A DNA stretch of 64,000 nt from Janthinobacterium sp. (lineage in GTDB: Bacteria > Pseudomonadota > Gammaproteobacteria > Burkholderiales > Burkholderiaceae_D): positions 28,739-92,738 of the forward strand of contig NZ_RFSK01000019.1 of NCBI RefSeq assembly GCF_009923995.1. The letters are read 5' to 3'. The notes under the pieces were generated by a model. That model saw only the letters and a program-made list of their open reading frames with translations. It had not been told where the DNA came from and made no database searches. The position numbers and the translations under genes were made by a program. Positions within the stretch are counted from its first letter, which is position 1. Each line of letters begins with the position of its first letter. Below are positions 55,576 through 63,971 of this stretch, one piece after another.

Positions 55576-56745
55576 CTAGGCTTCGCTGCGGCTGAACAGG
55601 CGGTCGAACAGGCCGCGGCTTTCCGTCACGCGGCGCGCCGTCACCAGTTCCACCAGCTCGGCCAGGCTGCGCGCCACGGCGCTGGTGCGCGACAGCAGCA
55701 GCAGCGGGATGCCCTGGTTGACGGAATCGGTGGCGGCCAGGTAATCGTTGGGCACCGTATGCACCACTTCCGCGCCCAGCGCCTGTTCCAGGTCGGCCAG
55801 GCGCAGGCGCCCGCCCTTTTCATAGCGGTTCACGATCAGGCGCAGGCGCTCGCCCGGATAGCCGAGCGAACGGAAGATGTCGAGCAGGCGGCGCCCGTCG
55901 CGAATGTCGGGCAGGGCCAGCTGCAGCACCGGATAGATGGCGTCGGCGTTGTCGAGCGCCCGCAGCGACAGGGCATCGATCTGGCGCCCCACGTCGAGCA
56001 CGATGTAATCGTAGTGCTGGCGCGCCACGGCGAGGATGCGGTCCATGTGCTCGGGCTGCATGTCGACCTTGTGCGCCGGATCGTCGGCCGCCGCCAGCAC
56101 GCCGAAATTGGGCGTCACGTGCACCAGGCACGAGGCGAGGAAGGCGCCGTCCATGCGCGCGATCTGCGCGCAGATGTCGGACAGGGTCATGGCCGGCTTC
56201 TGGTCCGAGACATACAGCGTGGCGTCGCCGAACTGGCCGTGCAGGTCGATCAACAGCACCTTGCAGCCGGCCAGGCTGGCCAGCGCGTAGGAAAAATTCG
56301 TCGACAAGAACGTGGCGCCGCTGCCGCCCTTGCACGAGATGAAGGCGAGCACTTTACCGTCGCGCATCTGCGTCACGCCGGCCTGGATATCCACCCGGTC
56401 CATCGCCTCATGGAAGGCCTTGTGCACCAGCGGCAGCTGCAGCACCTCGCGCATGCCGGCGCGCATGGCGCGGATCAGCACATCCTGCTGCTGGCCGCGC
56501 GTGAGCAGCATCAGCACGGCCAGCGGATACTGGCGCGCCAGCCGTTCCAGCAGGTCGGCCTCGTCGGCTTCGATGCCGCTGGCGTCGACGATCACCAGCT
56601 CCGGCGCCTCGGGCAGCATGCGCTCGACGGCGTCGCGCAGGCCGCCGCGCCGCTCCAGCAGGCGCAGCACGGGCATGCGCGCCGCGCCCTGCGCGGCGAT
56701 TTCATCGTGCAGGCTGGCGTCGCGGCTAATCATCAAGGCTTTCAT
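55576..56745 (-). CDS. tadZ: Tad pilus localisation protein TadZ (CpaE family)
   Basis: A 389-residue ParA/MinD-related protein that places the pilus machine, usually at a pole. The N-terminal 130 residues form a receiver-like domain (ELVIVDASGIEADEADLLER, then RQQQDVLIRAMRAG-like helices). The ATPase-like domain begins VLAFISCKGGSGATFLSTNF and continues CKVLLIDLHGQFGDATLYVS. The deviant Walker A motif keeps the signature Lys, but its P-loop Lys is replaced by Ala (GGSGAT), as in other atypical TadZ/CpaE proteins, so ATP hydrolysis is doubtful. It starts 60 bases after the TadE-like gene. Confidence 0.92.
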   Translation of the reverse strand: MKALMISRDASLHDEIAAQGAARMPVLRLLERRGGLRDAVERMLPEAPELVIVDASGIEADEADLLERLARQYPLAVLMLLTRGQQQDVLIRAMRAGMREVLQLPLVHKAFHEAMDRVDIQAGVTQMRDGKVLAFISCKGGSGATFLSTNFSYALASLAGCKVLLIDLHGQFGDATLYVSDQKPAMTLSDICAQIARMDGAFLASCLVHVTPNFGVLAAADDPAHKVDMQPEHMDRILAVARQHYDYIVLDVGRQIDALSLRALDNADAIYPVLQLALPDIRDGRRLLDIFRSLGYPGERLRLIVNRYEKGGRLRLADLEQALGAEVVHTVPNDYLAATDSVNQGIPLLLLSRTSAVARSLAELVELVTARRVTESRGLFDRLFSRSEA

Positions 56746-56805
56746 CGCACTTCCTCGCTTCCTTCAGGTCAACACGTTCGGCTGCGCCCGGCCAGCGGCG
56801 CCCGG

Positions 56806-57414
56806 TCAGGGACAGAAATCCGGATTGTCCGGATAGCCCAGCGACTCGGCCACCGCCATGGTGGCGCCGCTGGGCAGGCGCACGGCGCCCGCGCCGGAGG
56901 GGAACATCACCCCCAGCAAGGGCAGCATGGGCCGGTACGGCACGCTGTCGCAGCGCGCGCCGGCGCCGGGCAGGCACAGGCGCGCGCGCACGAAGCGGAT
57001 GCAGCTGGCGCCATGCGGATCGTTCAGGCAATTGATGCGGTTGCGCTGCGGGCAGCCCGGCATCGCCGTCACCGGCAGCGCGGCCAGGGCGGCGCCGCCG
57101 GCGGCCTGCGACAGGTAGTCGATGCGCACGTGGGCGTCGCTGATGCCGCCGCCCAGCGGCAAGGTGCCGGGCGTGGCGCGCAGCACGGCGCGCGTGCGCA
57201 CGGCTTGCAGGGCGGCGGCGTTGCTGAAATCGGTGACGGCGGCATCGCGCGCCGCACGCCGCGTGATCTCGTGCACCATGTGCCACACGTACACGGCACG
57301 CGCCAGTTCCAGCATGGCGAACACGAAGAAAAAGAACAGCAGCGCCAGCATGGCGAACTCGACGGCGAAGACGCCGCCCTGGCGCTGCCGGCGCGGGAGC
57401 AGGTTAATTGACAT
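56806..57414 (-). CDS. TadE-like minor pseudopilin, long form
   Basis: A 202-residue protein. The basic start LPRRQRQGG is followed by the TadE pattern FAVEFAMLALLFFFFVFAML (Glu at position 5 of the helix) and ELARAVYVWHMVHEITRRAA. The periplasmic part has six Cys that may pair (for example CPQRNRINC). TadE proteins are processed by TadV and take part in pilus assembly. Its start lies inside the end of the preceding TadE-like gene (11-base overlap). The extended Cys-containing domain is longer than in classical TadE. Confidence 0.85.
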   Translation of the reverse strand: MSINLLPRRQRQGGVFAVEFAMLALLFFFFVFAMLELARAVYVWHMVHEITRRAARDAAVTDFSNAAALQAVRTRAVLRATPGTLPLGGGISDAHVRIDYLSQAAGGAALAALPVTAMPGCPQRNRINCLNDPHGASCIRFVRARLCLPGAGARCDSVPYRPMLPLLGVMFPSGAGAVRLPSGATMAVAESLGYPDNPDFCP

Positions 57415-57886
57415 AGCGTAAGGTCGCGTTGGCACGCACGGGGATGGGCGCCAGCTGCGGCAGCCACTTGCGCGTCAGCTCGGGCAGGAAGTCAACGGGC
57501 ATGTCCACGGCCACCTTGATGCGCACCTGCAGCGGCGGCGTCGCATAGGTCCCGCAACCGTAGGAATCATCGGCATACACGCATTCCACGACGACCCTGG
57601 CAGCCTCCATTTGCGGCCAGCTTTCCGCCATGGCATCGGCCACCATCTGCCGGGCAAACGCGACGCCCTGGCTGGCCGTGCCGATGCTGGCCATCTGCGG
57701 CAGCGGCATGGTGGCCAGGTAGCGCGCCGCATCGTGGGTGCCTTTCTGCAGGGCCGTGTACACGAGCAGCGCGCGGCCGAACAGCAGCACGAAGGGCAGC
57801 AGCCCCATGAAAAACAGCAGGATCAGCGCCAGCTCGATGGCGGCGACACCGCCCTGGCGGCGTGGCGCGCGGTTGCGGGGCATCAT
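57404..57886 (-). CDS. TadE-like minor pseudopilin, short form
   Basis: A 160-residue protein with the pseudopilin-like N-terminus RRQGGVAAIELALILLFFMG and helix LLPFVLLFGRALLVYTAL, followed by QKGTHDAARYLATMP. Two Cys in the periplasmic part (CVYADDSYGC) may form a disulphide. It starts with ATGATG overlapping the tadG stop and ends overlapping the next TadE-like gene. It is a TadE/TadF pair member; which of the two it matches is unclear. Confidence 0.85.
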   Translation of the reverse strand: MMPRNRAPRRQGGVAAIELALILLFFMGLLPFVLLFGRALLVYTALQKGTHDAARYLATMPLPQMASIGTASQGVAFARQMVADAMAESWPQMEAARVVVECVYADDSYGCGTYATPPLQVRIKVAVDMPVDFLPELTRKWLPQLAPIPVRANATLRYVN

Positions 57887-59307
57887 GGCAGCAGCTCCGC
57901 GGGACCGAGCAGCGCGCCTTCGGCCACCAGGCCCGCAAATTCGGCGCTCAGCACGCCATTCGTGGCCGGCGCCGTCATGAAGAAGCGGCCGATGCCGCGC
58001 ACCTGCGCCAGCACGTCGCTGCCCGCCGGCACGGGGCAGGCCAGCAGCGCGATGTGCAGCAGACGCCGCTGCGCCATGCCCGTGTTGCCCGTCGGCGCCG
58101 TCTGGAAGGCCAGCGTCAGGTAGGGCGGCGTGGCAGGATAGCCGGACTTGGCGGCCGGCGCGGCAGGCAGGGCCGGATACAGCTTGGCCCAGTCGCTGGT
58201 GGCAAACGGCAGGTAGCCGCCGGCGGGCTTGACGCCGCTGTACCTGGCGGCCCTGGCGAAGGACCACAGCGGTCCATAGCTGCCGACGCCGGGCGGCGTC
58301 GCGTTCGATTCCGGATCGGCCACGGACAGCAGCGGATTGCCCGTGCTCAGGGCGCTGGGCGCGTCGGGCGCATTCGTCATCCACCAGTTGCTGGCCGTAT
58401 TCGGGTAGGCGCGGATATTCGTGTCGGGCGGCGCCGTGACGGGATGGCAGCCGCTGCCCGCATGCTGGTTGAAGCGCGCATTGAAGGCCGGCCACAGCGC
58501 GGCGGGAAAGGGCCGGTGCACGTGCACGGCAGCGCTGCCGATGCGCGGGTACAGCACCGTGCCGCTGCAGACAAACGGCAGCACGCTGGCATCGCCCACC
58601 TCCATCGCGGGACCCAGCACGCCCGGCTGGCCCAGCGGATTGAGGATGAAATGTTCGGGCGCCGGGCCGTTCGGATTGAGTTTCAACAAGTTATACGCCA
58701 CGCCGCGGCGAAAGCCGTATTCCAGCAGCTCGACGGCCGGCAGCAGCGCCGCATTCGTGCGCGGGCTGGCCGGGCTGGCCGACAGCGCGCAGATGGCCAG
58801 CGGCGTCAGGTGCAAACTGCTGCGGCCGGCCACGGCGCGCGCGCCCGTGTCGAGCGTGCGCAGGGCCGGCGACCAGGCGCCCAGGAACGCCGTCGCCACC
58901 TTGCCCAGCGACGGCTCGCTGGCCTGCGTATCGACGCGCACGAACAGCGCCGCGGCGGCATCGGGCACGGCGCCCGCCGCGTGCCACTCGTTCGCCGGCG
59001 CGTGGGCGGCGCTGGCGAAGCGGATGCTGGCCTCCGACAGGATGGCGCCATCCATGCGGCGCCGCCAGGCGCTCCTGTCGGAGGCGCTGCTCCGGGCTTT
59101 CGCCACAGCGGCAAGCAGGCCCTCGGGCGTGCCCGTCAGCTCGGCCGCCGCCGCCAGCGCCGCATTGTCGGCCAGGTTCTGCAATTCCGTCTTGCGGCCG
59201 ATGACCTGCCCCACGTCGAGCGCCAGGCCGATAAAGCCCAGCACCAGGATGAGCAGGATGGAGAAGGCGATCAGCATCGCCCCGCGCTGGCGGCGTCTAT
59301 TTTCCAT
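57883..59307 (-). CDS. tadG: TadG-like pilus assembly protein
   Basis: A 474-residue protein. The N-terminus RRRQRGAMLIAFSILLILVL carries a membrane helix, followed by the TadG signature GFIGLALDVGQVIGRKTELQ with NLADNAALAAAAELTG. The long periplasmic domain is rich in Ala/Pro and has several Cys. Unlike many TadG proteins I saw no von Willebrand A MIDAS motif. The ATG at 59307 was chosen because the longer frame overlaps the upstream lipoprotein gene. Overlaps at both ends imply translational coupling. Confidence 0.85.
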   Translation of the reverse strand: MENRRRQRGAMLIAFSILLILVLGFIGLALDVGQVIGRKTELQNLADNAALAAAAELTGTPEGLLAAVAKARSSASDRSAWRRRMDGAILSEASIRFASAAHAPANEWHAAGAVPDAAAALFVRVDTQASEPSLGKVATAFLGAWSPALRTLDTGARAVAGRSSLHLTPLAICALSASPASPRTNAALLPAVELLEYGFRRGVAYNLLKLNPNGPAPEHFILNPLGQPGVLGPAMEVGDASVLPFVCSGTVLYPRIGSAAVHVHRPFPAALWPAFNARFNQHAGSGCHPVTAPPDTNIRAYPNTASNWWMTNAPDAPSALSTGNPLLSVADPESNATPPGVGSYGPLWSFARAARYSGVKPAGGYLPFATSDWAKLYPALPAAPAAKSGYPATPPYLTLAFQTAPTGNTGMAQRRLLHIALLACPVPAGSDVLAQVRGIGRFFMTAPATNGVLSAEFAGLVAEGALLGPAELLP

Positions 59308-59599
59308 TGCCGCTGCCCAGCATGAACTGCACCGGCGGCAGGGCTTGCCCGTTCGGCTCGGCAAACGAGGCGCGGTAGCGCTGCATGACGGCCTGCGCGC
59401 TGGGGCCGTCGAGGCCGTCTACCGGCGTGCGGCGGACGGCGCTGGCCGGATAGCGCACCTGCTGCGCCATGGCCAGGCGCACGGCGTCGCCAAAGCGCTG
59501 GTCCAGCTGCGGCGTGCTGCTGTGCGCGCAGGCGGCCAGCTGCAGCGCGGCCAGCAGCGCGCCCAGGCGCCGCAGCGAGGTCACAAGCGATGTCGGCAT
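59297..59599 (-). CDS. Small lipoprotein of the tad locus
   Basis: A 100-residue predicted lipoprotein: signal peptide SLRRLGALLAALQLAACAHS with lipobox LAAC (Cys24). The mature part has LDQRFGDAVRLAMAQQVRYP and DGLDGPSAQAVMQRYRASFA, a pattern I have seen in small unnamed lipoproteins of betaproteobacterial tad loci. It may take the place of CpaD/TadD-type factors around the secretin RcpA, its direct upstream neighbour. Function is unproven. Confidence 0.75.
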   Translation of the reverse strand: MPTSLVTSLRRLGALLAALQLAACAHSSTPQLDQRFGDAVRLAMAQQVRYPASAVRRTPVDGLDGPSAQAVMQRYRASFAEPNGQALPPVQFMLGSGNGK

Positions 59600-59629
59600 G
59601 GCGTGTCTCCCGGTCTCATGGCAAGGCGA

Positions 59630-61084
59630 TCATTTCAATTCGAAGCCGCCGTCCACGCGCGGCGCCGGCACGGCGGGCGCGGCCAGCGGCAGCGTCCCTT
59701 CCATCTTGCCGCCCAACAGCAGCTGCGTGCGCGACGGCGGCGCCAGCTGCGCCGTCGGCAGCACGGCCTCGGCGGGCAAGGGTTTCACCAGGTGGGCGGT
59801 GATGACGAACAGCAGCTCCGTGCGGTCGTGCTGGAAATCCGTGCTGCGAAACAAGGCGCCGAGGATGGGCACTTCGCTGAGCCAGGGCACGCCCGTGATG
59901 TTGCTCACCTGGTTGTTCTTGATCAAGCCGCCGATGGCGTAGCTCTGGCCGTCATACAGCTGCACCGTGGTCGAAGCGCGCCGCGTCGTGATGACGGGCA
60001 GGATCGAGCGGCCGCTGACGCCAGCGGCGGAAATGCCCACGCCTTCGCGCGACAGCTCCGACACTTCCGGCGCCACCTTCAGGTTGATGCGCCCGCCCGA
60101 CAGCACGGTAGGCGTGAAGCGCAGGCCGACGCCATATTCGCGCTCTTCCAGGGTGATCTTGTTGTTGTCCTGGCCGACGGGAATGAAGATCTTGCCGCCG
60201 GCCAAAAAGCTGCCTTCCTGCCCGCTGATCGCCATCACCGTCGGCTCGGCGAGGATGCGCACCAGACCATCCTGCTTCTGCGCCTCGATGGTCAGCTGCT
60301 GGCCATTCGACTTGCGCACGTCGAGCAAGCCGTTGGCCGTGCCGCTGAGGAAATTCGACAGCAGGGTCGTGGCCCAGCTGCCCGAGGCGAAGCGCAGGGT
60401 GGCGCCCACTTCCAGGCGCTCCAGCAGGGACTTCGACACTTCGGCGATCTGCACGGCCAGCATCACCTGCTGCGGCGCGCTGACGTCGAGCATATTGATG
60501 ATGCGGCTGCTCGCGCCGCCCGTGCCGCCGCTGGGCGCGGGCGCGCCTGCCAGGGGCGGCACGGCGCCGCCATCGGCGGGCTTGGGCAGCGCCAGCGGCA
60601 CCGTGGCGCGGCGCACGTAGGCGTGCGCCAGCTCGGTGGCGCGCAGCACGGCGCCCGCATCCTGCACCGTGCCCGACAGCACCAAGGTATCGGCCACGGC
60701 CGTGACGCGGATGGCTTTTTCTTCCGGCATCAGGGCCGCCAGGGTCGTTTGCAGGCCGGCCGGGTCCATGCTGACGCTGACGTTGACGACGCTGCAGGCG
60801 CCGCTCTTGCCCTGGATGATCATGTTCGTGCTGCCCACGTCGACACCCACCACGTACAGGGTGTCGGGCGCCACCAGCATGGCTTGCAGCACGGCCGGAT
60901 TGCCGACGCTGCGGGCCAGCACGGCCTCGGGCAGGCGCAGCATGCTCGACTTGCCCACGTGCAGCTGCAAGTTGCCGGGCGTGGCCGCTTCGCCGCCGCA
61001 ACGGGGGCCGGGTTCGGCCGCGGCGCCGGCGAGCGGCAGCAGGCAGCATAAAGTCAGCAGGGCGCGGTTCATGAGCGTGTCCAT
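59630..61084 (-). CDS. rcpA: Tad pilus outer-membrane secretin RcpA (CpaC)
   Basis: A 484-residue secretin that forms the outer-membrane pore for the Flp pilus. A signal peptide (NRALLTLCCLLPLAGAAA) leads to the pilus-secretin N-domain (LQLHVGKSSMLRLPEAVLAR, then TLYVVGVDVGSTNMIIQG) and a BON-like segment (ALMPEEKAIRVTAVADTLVL). The secretin core includes QQLTIEAQKQDGLVRILAEP, VGLRFTPTVLSGGRINLKVA and WLSEVPILGALFRSTDFQHD. Two in-frame ATGs lie close to each other (61084 and 61072), and the second also fits. It follows rcpC by 20 bases. Confidence 0.93.
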   Translation of the reverse strand: MDTLMNRALLTLCCLLPLAGAAAEPGPRCGGEAATPGNLQLHVGKSSMLRLPEAVLARSVGNPAVLQAMLVAPDTLYVVGVDVGSTNMIIQGKSGACSVVNVSVSMDPAGLQTTLAALMPEEKAIRVTAVADTLVLSGTVQDAGAVLRATELAHAYVRRATVPLALPKPADGGAVPPLAGAPAPSGGTGGASSRIINMLDVSAPQQVMLAVQIAEVSKSLLERLEVGATLRFASGSWATTLLSNFLSGTANGLLDVRKSNGQQLTIEAQKQDGLVRILAEPTVMAISGQEGSFLAGGKIFIPVGQDNNKITLEEREYGVGLRFTPTVLSGGRINLKVAPEVSELSREGVGISAAGVSGRSILPVITTRRASTTVQLYDGQSYAIGGLIKNNQVSNITGVPWLSEVPILGALFRSTDFQHDRTELLFVITAHLVKPLPAEAVLPTAQLAPPSRTQLLLGGKMEGTLPLAAPAVPAPRVDGGFELK

Positions 61085-61104
61085 GGTTGATCCGGGGCGG
61101 AAAG

Positions 61105-61965
61105 CTAGAAACATTCGCGCGACTGGCGCGTACCATCGATGACGCCGCTGCACTGGCGCGGCGGCTCCGGCGGCGCCTTCGCCACGCGCACGGGACGCGG
61201 CGCCACGGGCACGGCGGCGGGAGCCGGCGCGGCCGGCGCCGCGTCGGCTTCGTGCGGTCCGCCCAGCAGGGTCAGCTTGGTGGCGCCCGCCGTGACGCCC
61301 GGCTGCGGGTCGACCTGGTTGCGCAGCACCAGCGACAGGCTGCCCACGCTGCGCGCCAGGTCCAGGTTTTCCGCCTGTTCCGGGGTCACTTCCAGGGTCA
61401 CCGCATTGACGACGCGCGGCTTGGTCTCGTCGCGCCCCACTTCCTGCGCCACGGCCAGCACGAGGATGCGTTCGAGGACGATCTTGGAAATGTTGCGGCT
61501 CTGGGGGAAGGCGCGGTCGCCGGCATCCTGCTGCGTACTGACGATGATGTCGACATAGTTGCCGGGCAGGGCGAAGCCGGCCACGCCGATCACGTCGTTG
61601 ACGCGCACGGTGATGGCGCGCCGCCCTTCCGTGATCAGGGCCGACAGGCCGCCCAGGGTGCCGGCCGGCGCCAGCTTGGCTTCGCTCAGCGGCTCGCCGC
61701 GCAGCACGCTCGTCTTCAGCACCCGTCCCGCCAGCGGTGCCGGGTCTTGCAGCGCGCCCTGCGGCAGGCTTTCCGCCGGCCATTCGGCCAGGCGCAGCAT
61801 CTCGGGGGTCAGGCGCTGGCCCAGGTTGACATCGCTGGCGGCGACGACGATCTTGCCCTTGCCGGCCGGCGTCTGGCGCAGCAGCCAGTGCGAGGCCAGC
61901 AGCACGGCCAGCAGGCCCAGCACGATTGCCATGGCCATCATCAGCAGGGCGCGGCGGTCTTTCAT
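61105..61965 (-). CDS. rcpC: Flp pilus assembly protein RcpC (CpaB)
   Basis: A 286-residue periplasmic protein with an N-terminal membrane anchor (LLMMAMAIVLGLLAVLLASH). It has a SAF domain (KIVVAASDVNLGQRLTPEML) and the RcpC/CpaB core (GRRAITVRVNDVIGVAGFAL, then PGNYVDIIVSTQQDAGDRA). CpaB proteins are thought to connect the secretin to the cell wall or inner membrane. The ATG overlaps the stop of the AAA ATPase gene (ATGA). Confidence 0.93.
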   Translation of the reverse strand: MKDRRALLMMAMAIVLGLLAVLLASHWLLRQTPAGKGKIVVAASDVNLGQRLTPEMLRLAEWPAESLPQGALQDPAPLAGRVLKTSVLRGEPLSEAKLAPAGTLGGLSALITEGRRAITVRVNDVIGVAGFALPGNYVDIIVSTQQDAGDRAFPQSRNISKIVLERILVLAVAQEVGRDETKPRVVNAVTLEVTPEQAENLDLARSVGSLSLVLRNQVDPQPGVTAGATKLTLLGGPHEADAAPAAPAPAAVPVAPRPVRVAKAPPEPPRQCSGVIDGTRQSRECF

Positions 61966-63332
61966 GCGATACGCTCGCACAGGCTGGCGGCCGGCATGTC
62001 GCAGCTGGCAAACAGGCTGTTCCAGGCCTGCTCCAGCGTGACCACCGTCAGGCACGCCTCGCTGCCGGCAAAGCCGGCGAAATCGGCGATGCGCGCCAGC
62101 AGTTCGCGGGGATAACTGGCCAGCAGGGGCCGCCCCTGCTGGCCATGCAGCTGCATCAGGTGATTGAGGACCTGTTCGTCAAAGGCGATCTCCGCCAGCC
62201 GGCACTGCTGGCGGAACAGGGCGCGGTAGGCGCCGTCGCCCAGCGGCCCCACCTGCACCTTGTAGCCGATGCGGCGCAGCAGGGAGGCGTCAAACAGCTC
62301 GCCCGGCGCCATGCTGGTCGCCAGCACGAGGGCGCTGTCGAACGGCATGCTGATCTGCATGCCGCCTGGCAAGCCCAGCTGGTCGACGCCGCGCGCCAGC
62401 GGCTGCATCAGCCGCGTCAGCAGTTCCGGCGCGCCGAGGCGCTGGCGGCCCAGGTCGTCGATGATCAGCATGCCGTTATTCGCCCGCACATGGGATGGCG
62501 CCTGGTAGCAGCCGCCGCTGGCGTCCTGGCGCAGTTCCAGCATGCCCGCGTCGAGCTCGGCGCCCACGTGGATCACGGGACGCTGGCACAGCACCCAGCG
62601 GATGTCCGTGCTGCGCCGTTCCAGCGCCTGGCGCGCATGGCTGACGTGCTGCGGCGCCGGCGGCAGGTGCTGCGCCGCATCGTACAGCTGGATGATGTCC
62701 TGGCCGACGACGATGGCGTAGGGCACGGCGACCAGGCCGTGCAGCAATTGTCCCAGCTGCAGCGCCAGGGTCGACTTGCCGCTGCCGGGCGGGCCGTACA
62801 GCAGCAGCGAACGCCCCGAATGCAGGGCCGCGCCCACCAGGTCGAGCATGCCCGGCCCCGCATGGGCGCCGCCCAGCACGGCCGCCAGGTCGTCGCTGGC
62901 GACGCGCTGCGCCTGTGCCTGCCACGACTGGCGCGCCACCATGGCGCGGTAGGCTTCCAGGGTGACGGGCGCGGCGCCGATGTAGGCGCAGCGCTCGAGG
63001 AAGGCGCTGGCGCGCTGCTTGCCCGCGCCCGTCAGCTGGTATTGCACGTCGATCTCGGACTCGCCGCGCCAGGCCACTTCCGCCATCTGTTCCGTCACCA
63101 TGAAATCGATGACTTCGCGCAAGACATTGATCGACAGGCGCAAGCGCGTGGTCAGCACGGACAGGTGCGTCTTGCCGCTGACAAACATGAGCTTGGCGAT
63201 CAGCTCGACCACCAGCTGGCGCTCCAGGCCCGTCTCGCGCAGGCTCTTCGGCTGCGGCGGCAGGGGCGGCATCAGGGTCGCGTCGGCGGGGCGCGGCATA
63301 CTGTCGGTGGTGAAATAGTCGACCTCGGTCAT
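61962..63332 (-). CDS. AAA ATPase with N-terminal winged-helix-like region, part of the tad locus
   Basis: A 456-residue cytosolic protein. Residues about 35-110 look like a winged-helix domain (LRETGLERQLVVELIAKLMF, then LRLSINVLREVIDFMVTEQM). The AAA core has Walker A YGPPGSGKSTLALQLG (180-188) and Walker B NGMLIIDDLGRQRL (288-293). A second conserved stretch VLCQRPVIHVGAELDAGMLE lies between them, and a sensor/Arg region FDASLLRRIGYKV follows. This class is annotated elsewhere as a predicted ATPase with chaperone activity. It is not one of the classical Tad proteins, but its ATG(A) overlap with rcpC shows it is part of the operon. Its role is unknown; assembly or remodelling of the pilus machine is one possibility. 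Confidence 0.85.
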   Translation of the reverse strand: MTEVDYFTTDSMPRPADATLMPPLPPQPKSLRETGLERQLVVELIAKLMFVSGKTHLSVLTTRLRLSINVLREVIDFMVTEQMAEVAWRGESEIDVQYQLTGAGKQRASAFLERCAYIGAAPVTLEAYRAMVARQSWQAQAQRVASDDLAAVLGGAHAGPGMLDLVGAALHSGRSLLLYGPPGSGKSTLALQLGQLLHGLVAVPYAIVVGQDIIQLYDAAQHLPPAPQHVSHARQALERRSTDIRWVLCQRPVIHVGAELDAGMLELRQDASGGCYQAPSHVRANNGMLIIDDLGRQRLGAPELLTRLMQPLARGVDQLGLPGGMQISMPFDSALVLATSMAPGELFDASLLRRIGYKVQVGPLGDGAYRALFRQQCRLAEIAFDEQVLNHLMQLHGQQGRPLLASYPRELLARIADFAGFAGSEACLTVVTLEQAWNSLFASCDMPAASLCERIA

Positions 63333-63425
63333 GCTTTGTCTCCAAGCCGGTTAAGACTGCATTGCACAGATTTCATTCTAGCGAGCGGGGACCGGCGCCC
63401 ATTGATCGAGAGCAATGAATACAAC

Positions 63426-63959
63426 TCAGAAATACTGGCGTCCCTGCACGGCCAGGCTGCCCAGCGCGATGGCCAGTCCGTAGGGCATGTTGCCCACGCT
63501 GGCATGGCTGGCCAGCGCGGCGGGCGCCAGGGGAATGCCGGCCGTGCGCGCGATCATCGGCCACAGCAGCTGGCGCAGATTGCGCAGGCAGGCGCGCCAC
63601 TTGCCCTGATACGTGATCATCAGCACGGCCATCAGGCCACCCAGCACAAAGGTGGCAAAACAGATCTGCAGCACGGGCCAGGGGCCGGCGAACGCCCCCA
63701 CCATGGCGATCAGCTTGACGTCGCCGGCGGCCGTGCCGCGCAGCACGTACAAGGGCAGGAAGAGGAAGAATCCCGTGGCCATGCCGCCCAGCCACAGCGG
63801 CAGCACTTGTTGCGGCCACAGCCACAGATGCAGGGTCAGCGCGGCCAGGATGCCGGACAGCACCAGGGCATTTGGGATCTTGCGGCGGATCAAATCACTG
63901 ACGGCCGCGGCCGTCACGAAGCACAGCAACAGCAAGTCGCACAAGGCAGTTGCAGGCAT
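63426..63959 (-). CDS. tadV: Prepilin peptidase TadV (CpaA, A24 family)
   Basis: A 177-residue polytopic aspartyl protease that cleaves Flp and TadE-like prepilins. The catalytic Asp22 lies in AAVSDLIRRKIPNALV and Asp80 in RGTAAGDVKLIAMVG. The latter is a variant of the GxGD motif with Ala in the first position. Six membrane segments can be seen. GGAGG precedes the ATG at 63959. A perfect terminator-like hairpin lies immediately upstream, at the edge of the window. The short family length (no N-terminal methylase domain) is typical of TadV. Confidence 0.9.
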   Translation of the reverse strand: MPATALCDLLLLCFVTAAAVSDLIRRKIPNALVLSGILAALTLHLWLWPQQVLPLWLGGMATGFFLFLPLYVLRGTAAGDVKLIAMVGAFAGPWPVLQICFATFVLGGLMAVLMITYQGKWRACLRNLRQLLWPMIARTAGIPLAPAALASHASVGNMPYGLAIALGSLAVQGRQYF

Positions 63960-63971
63960 GGCATCCTCCCG

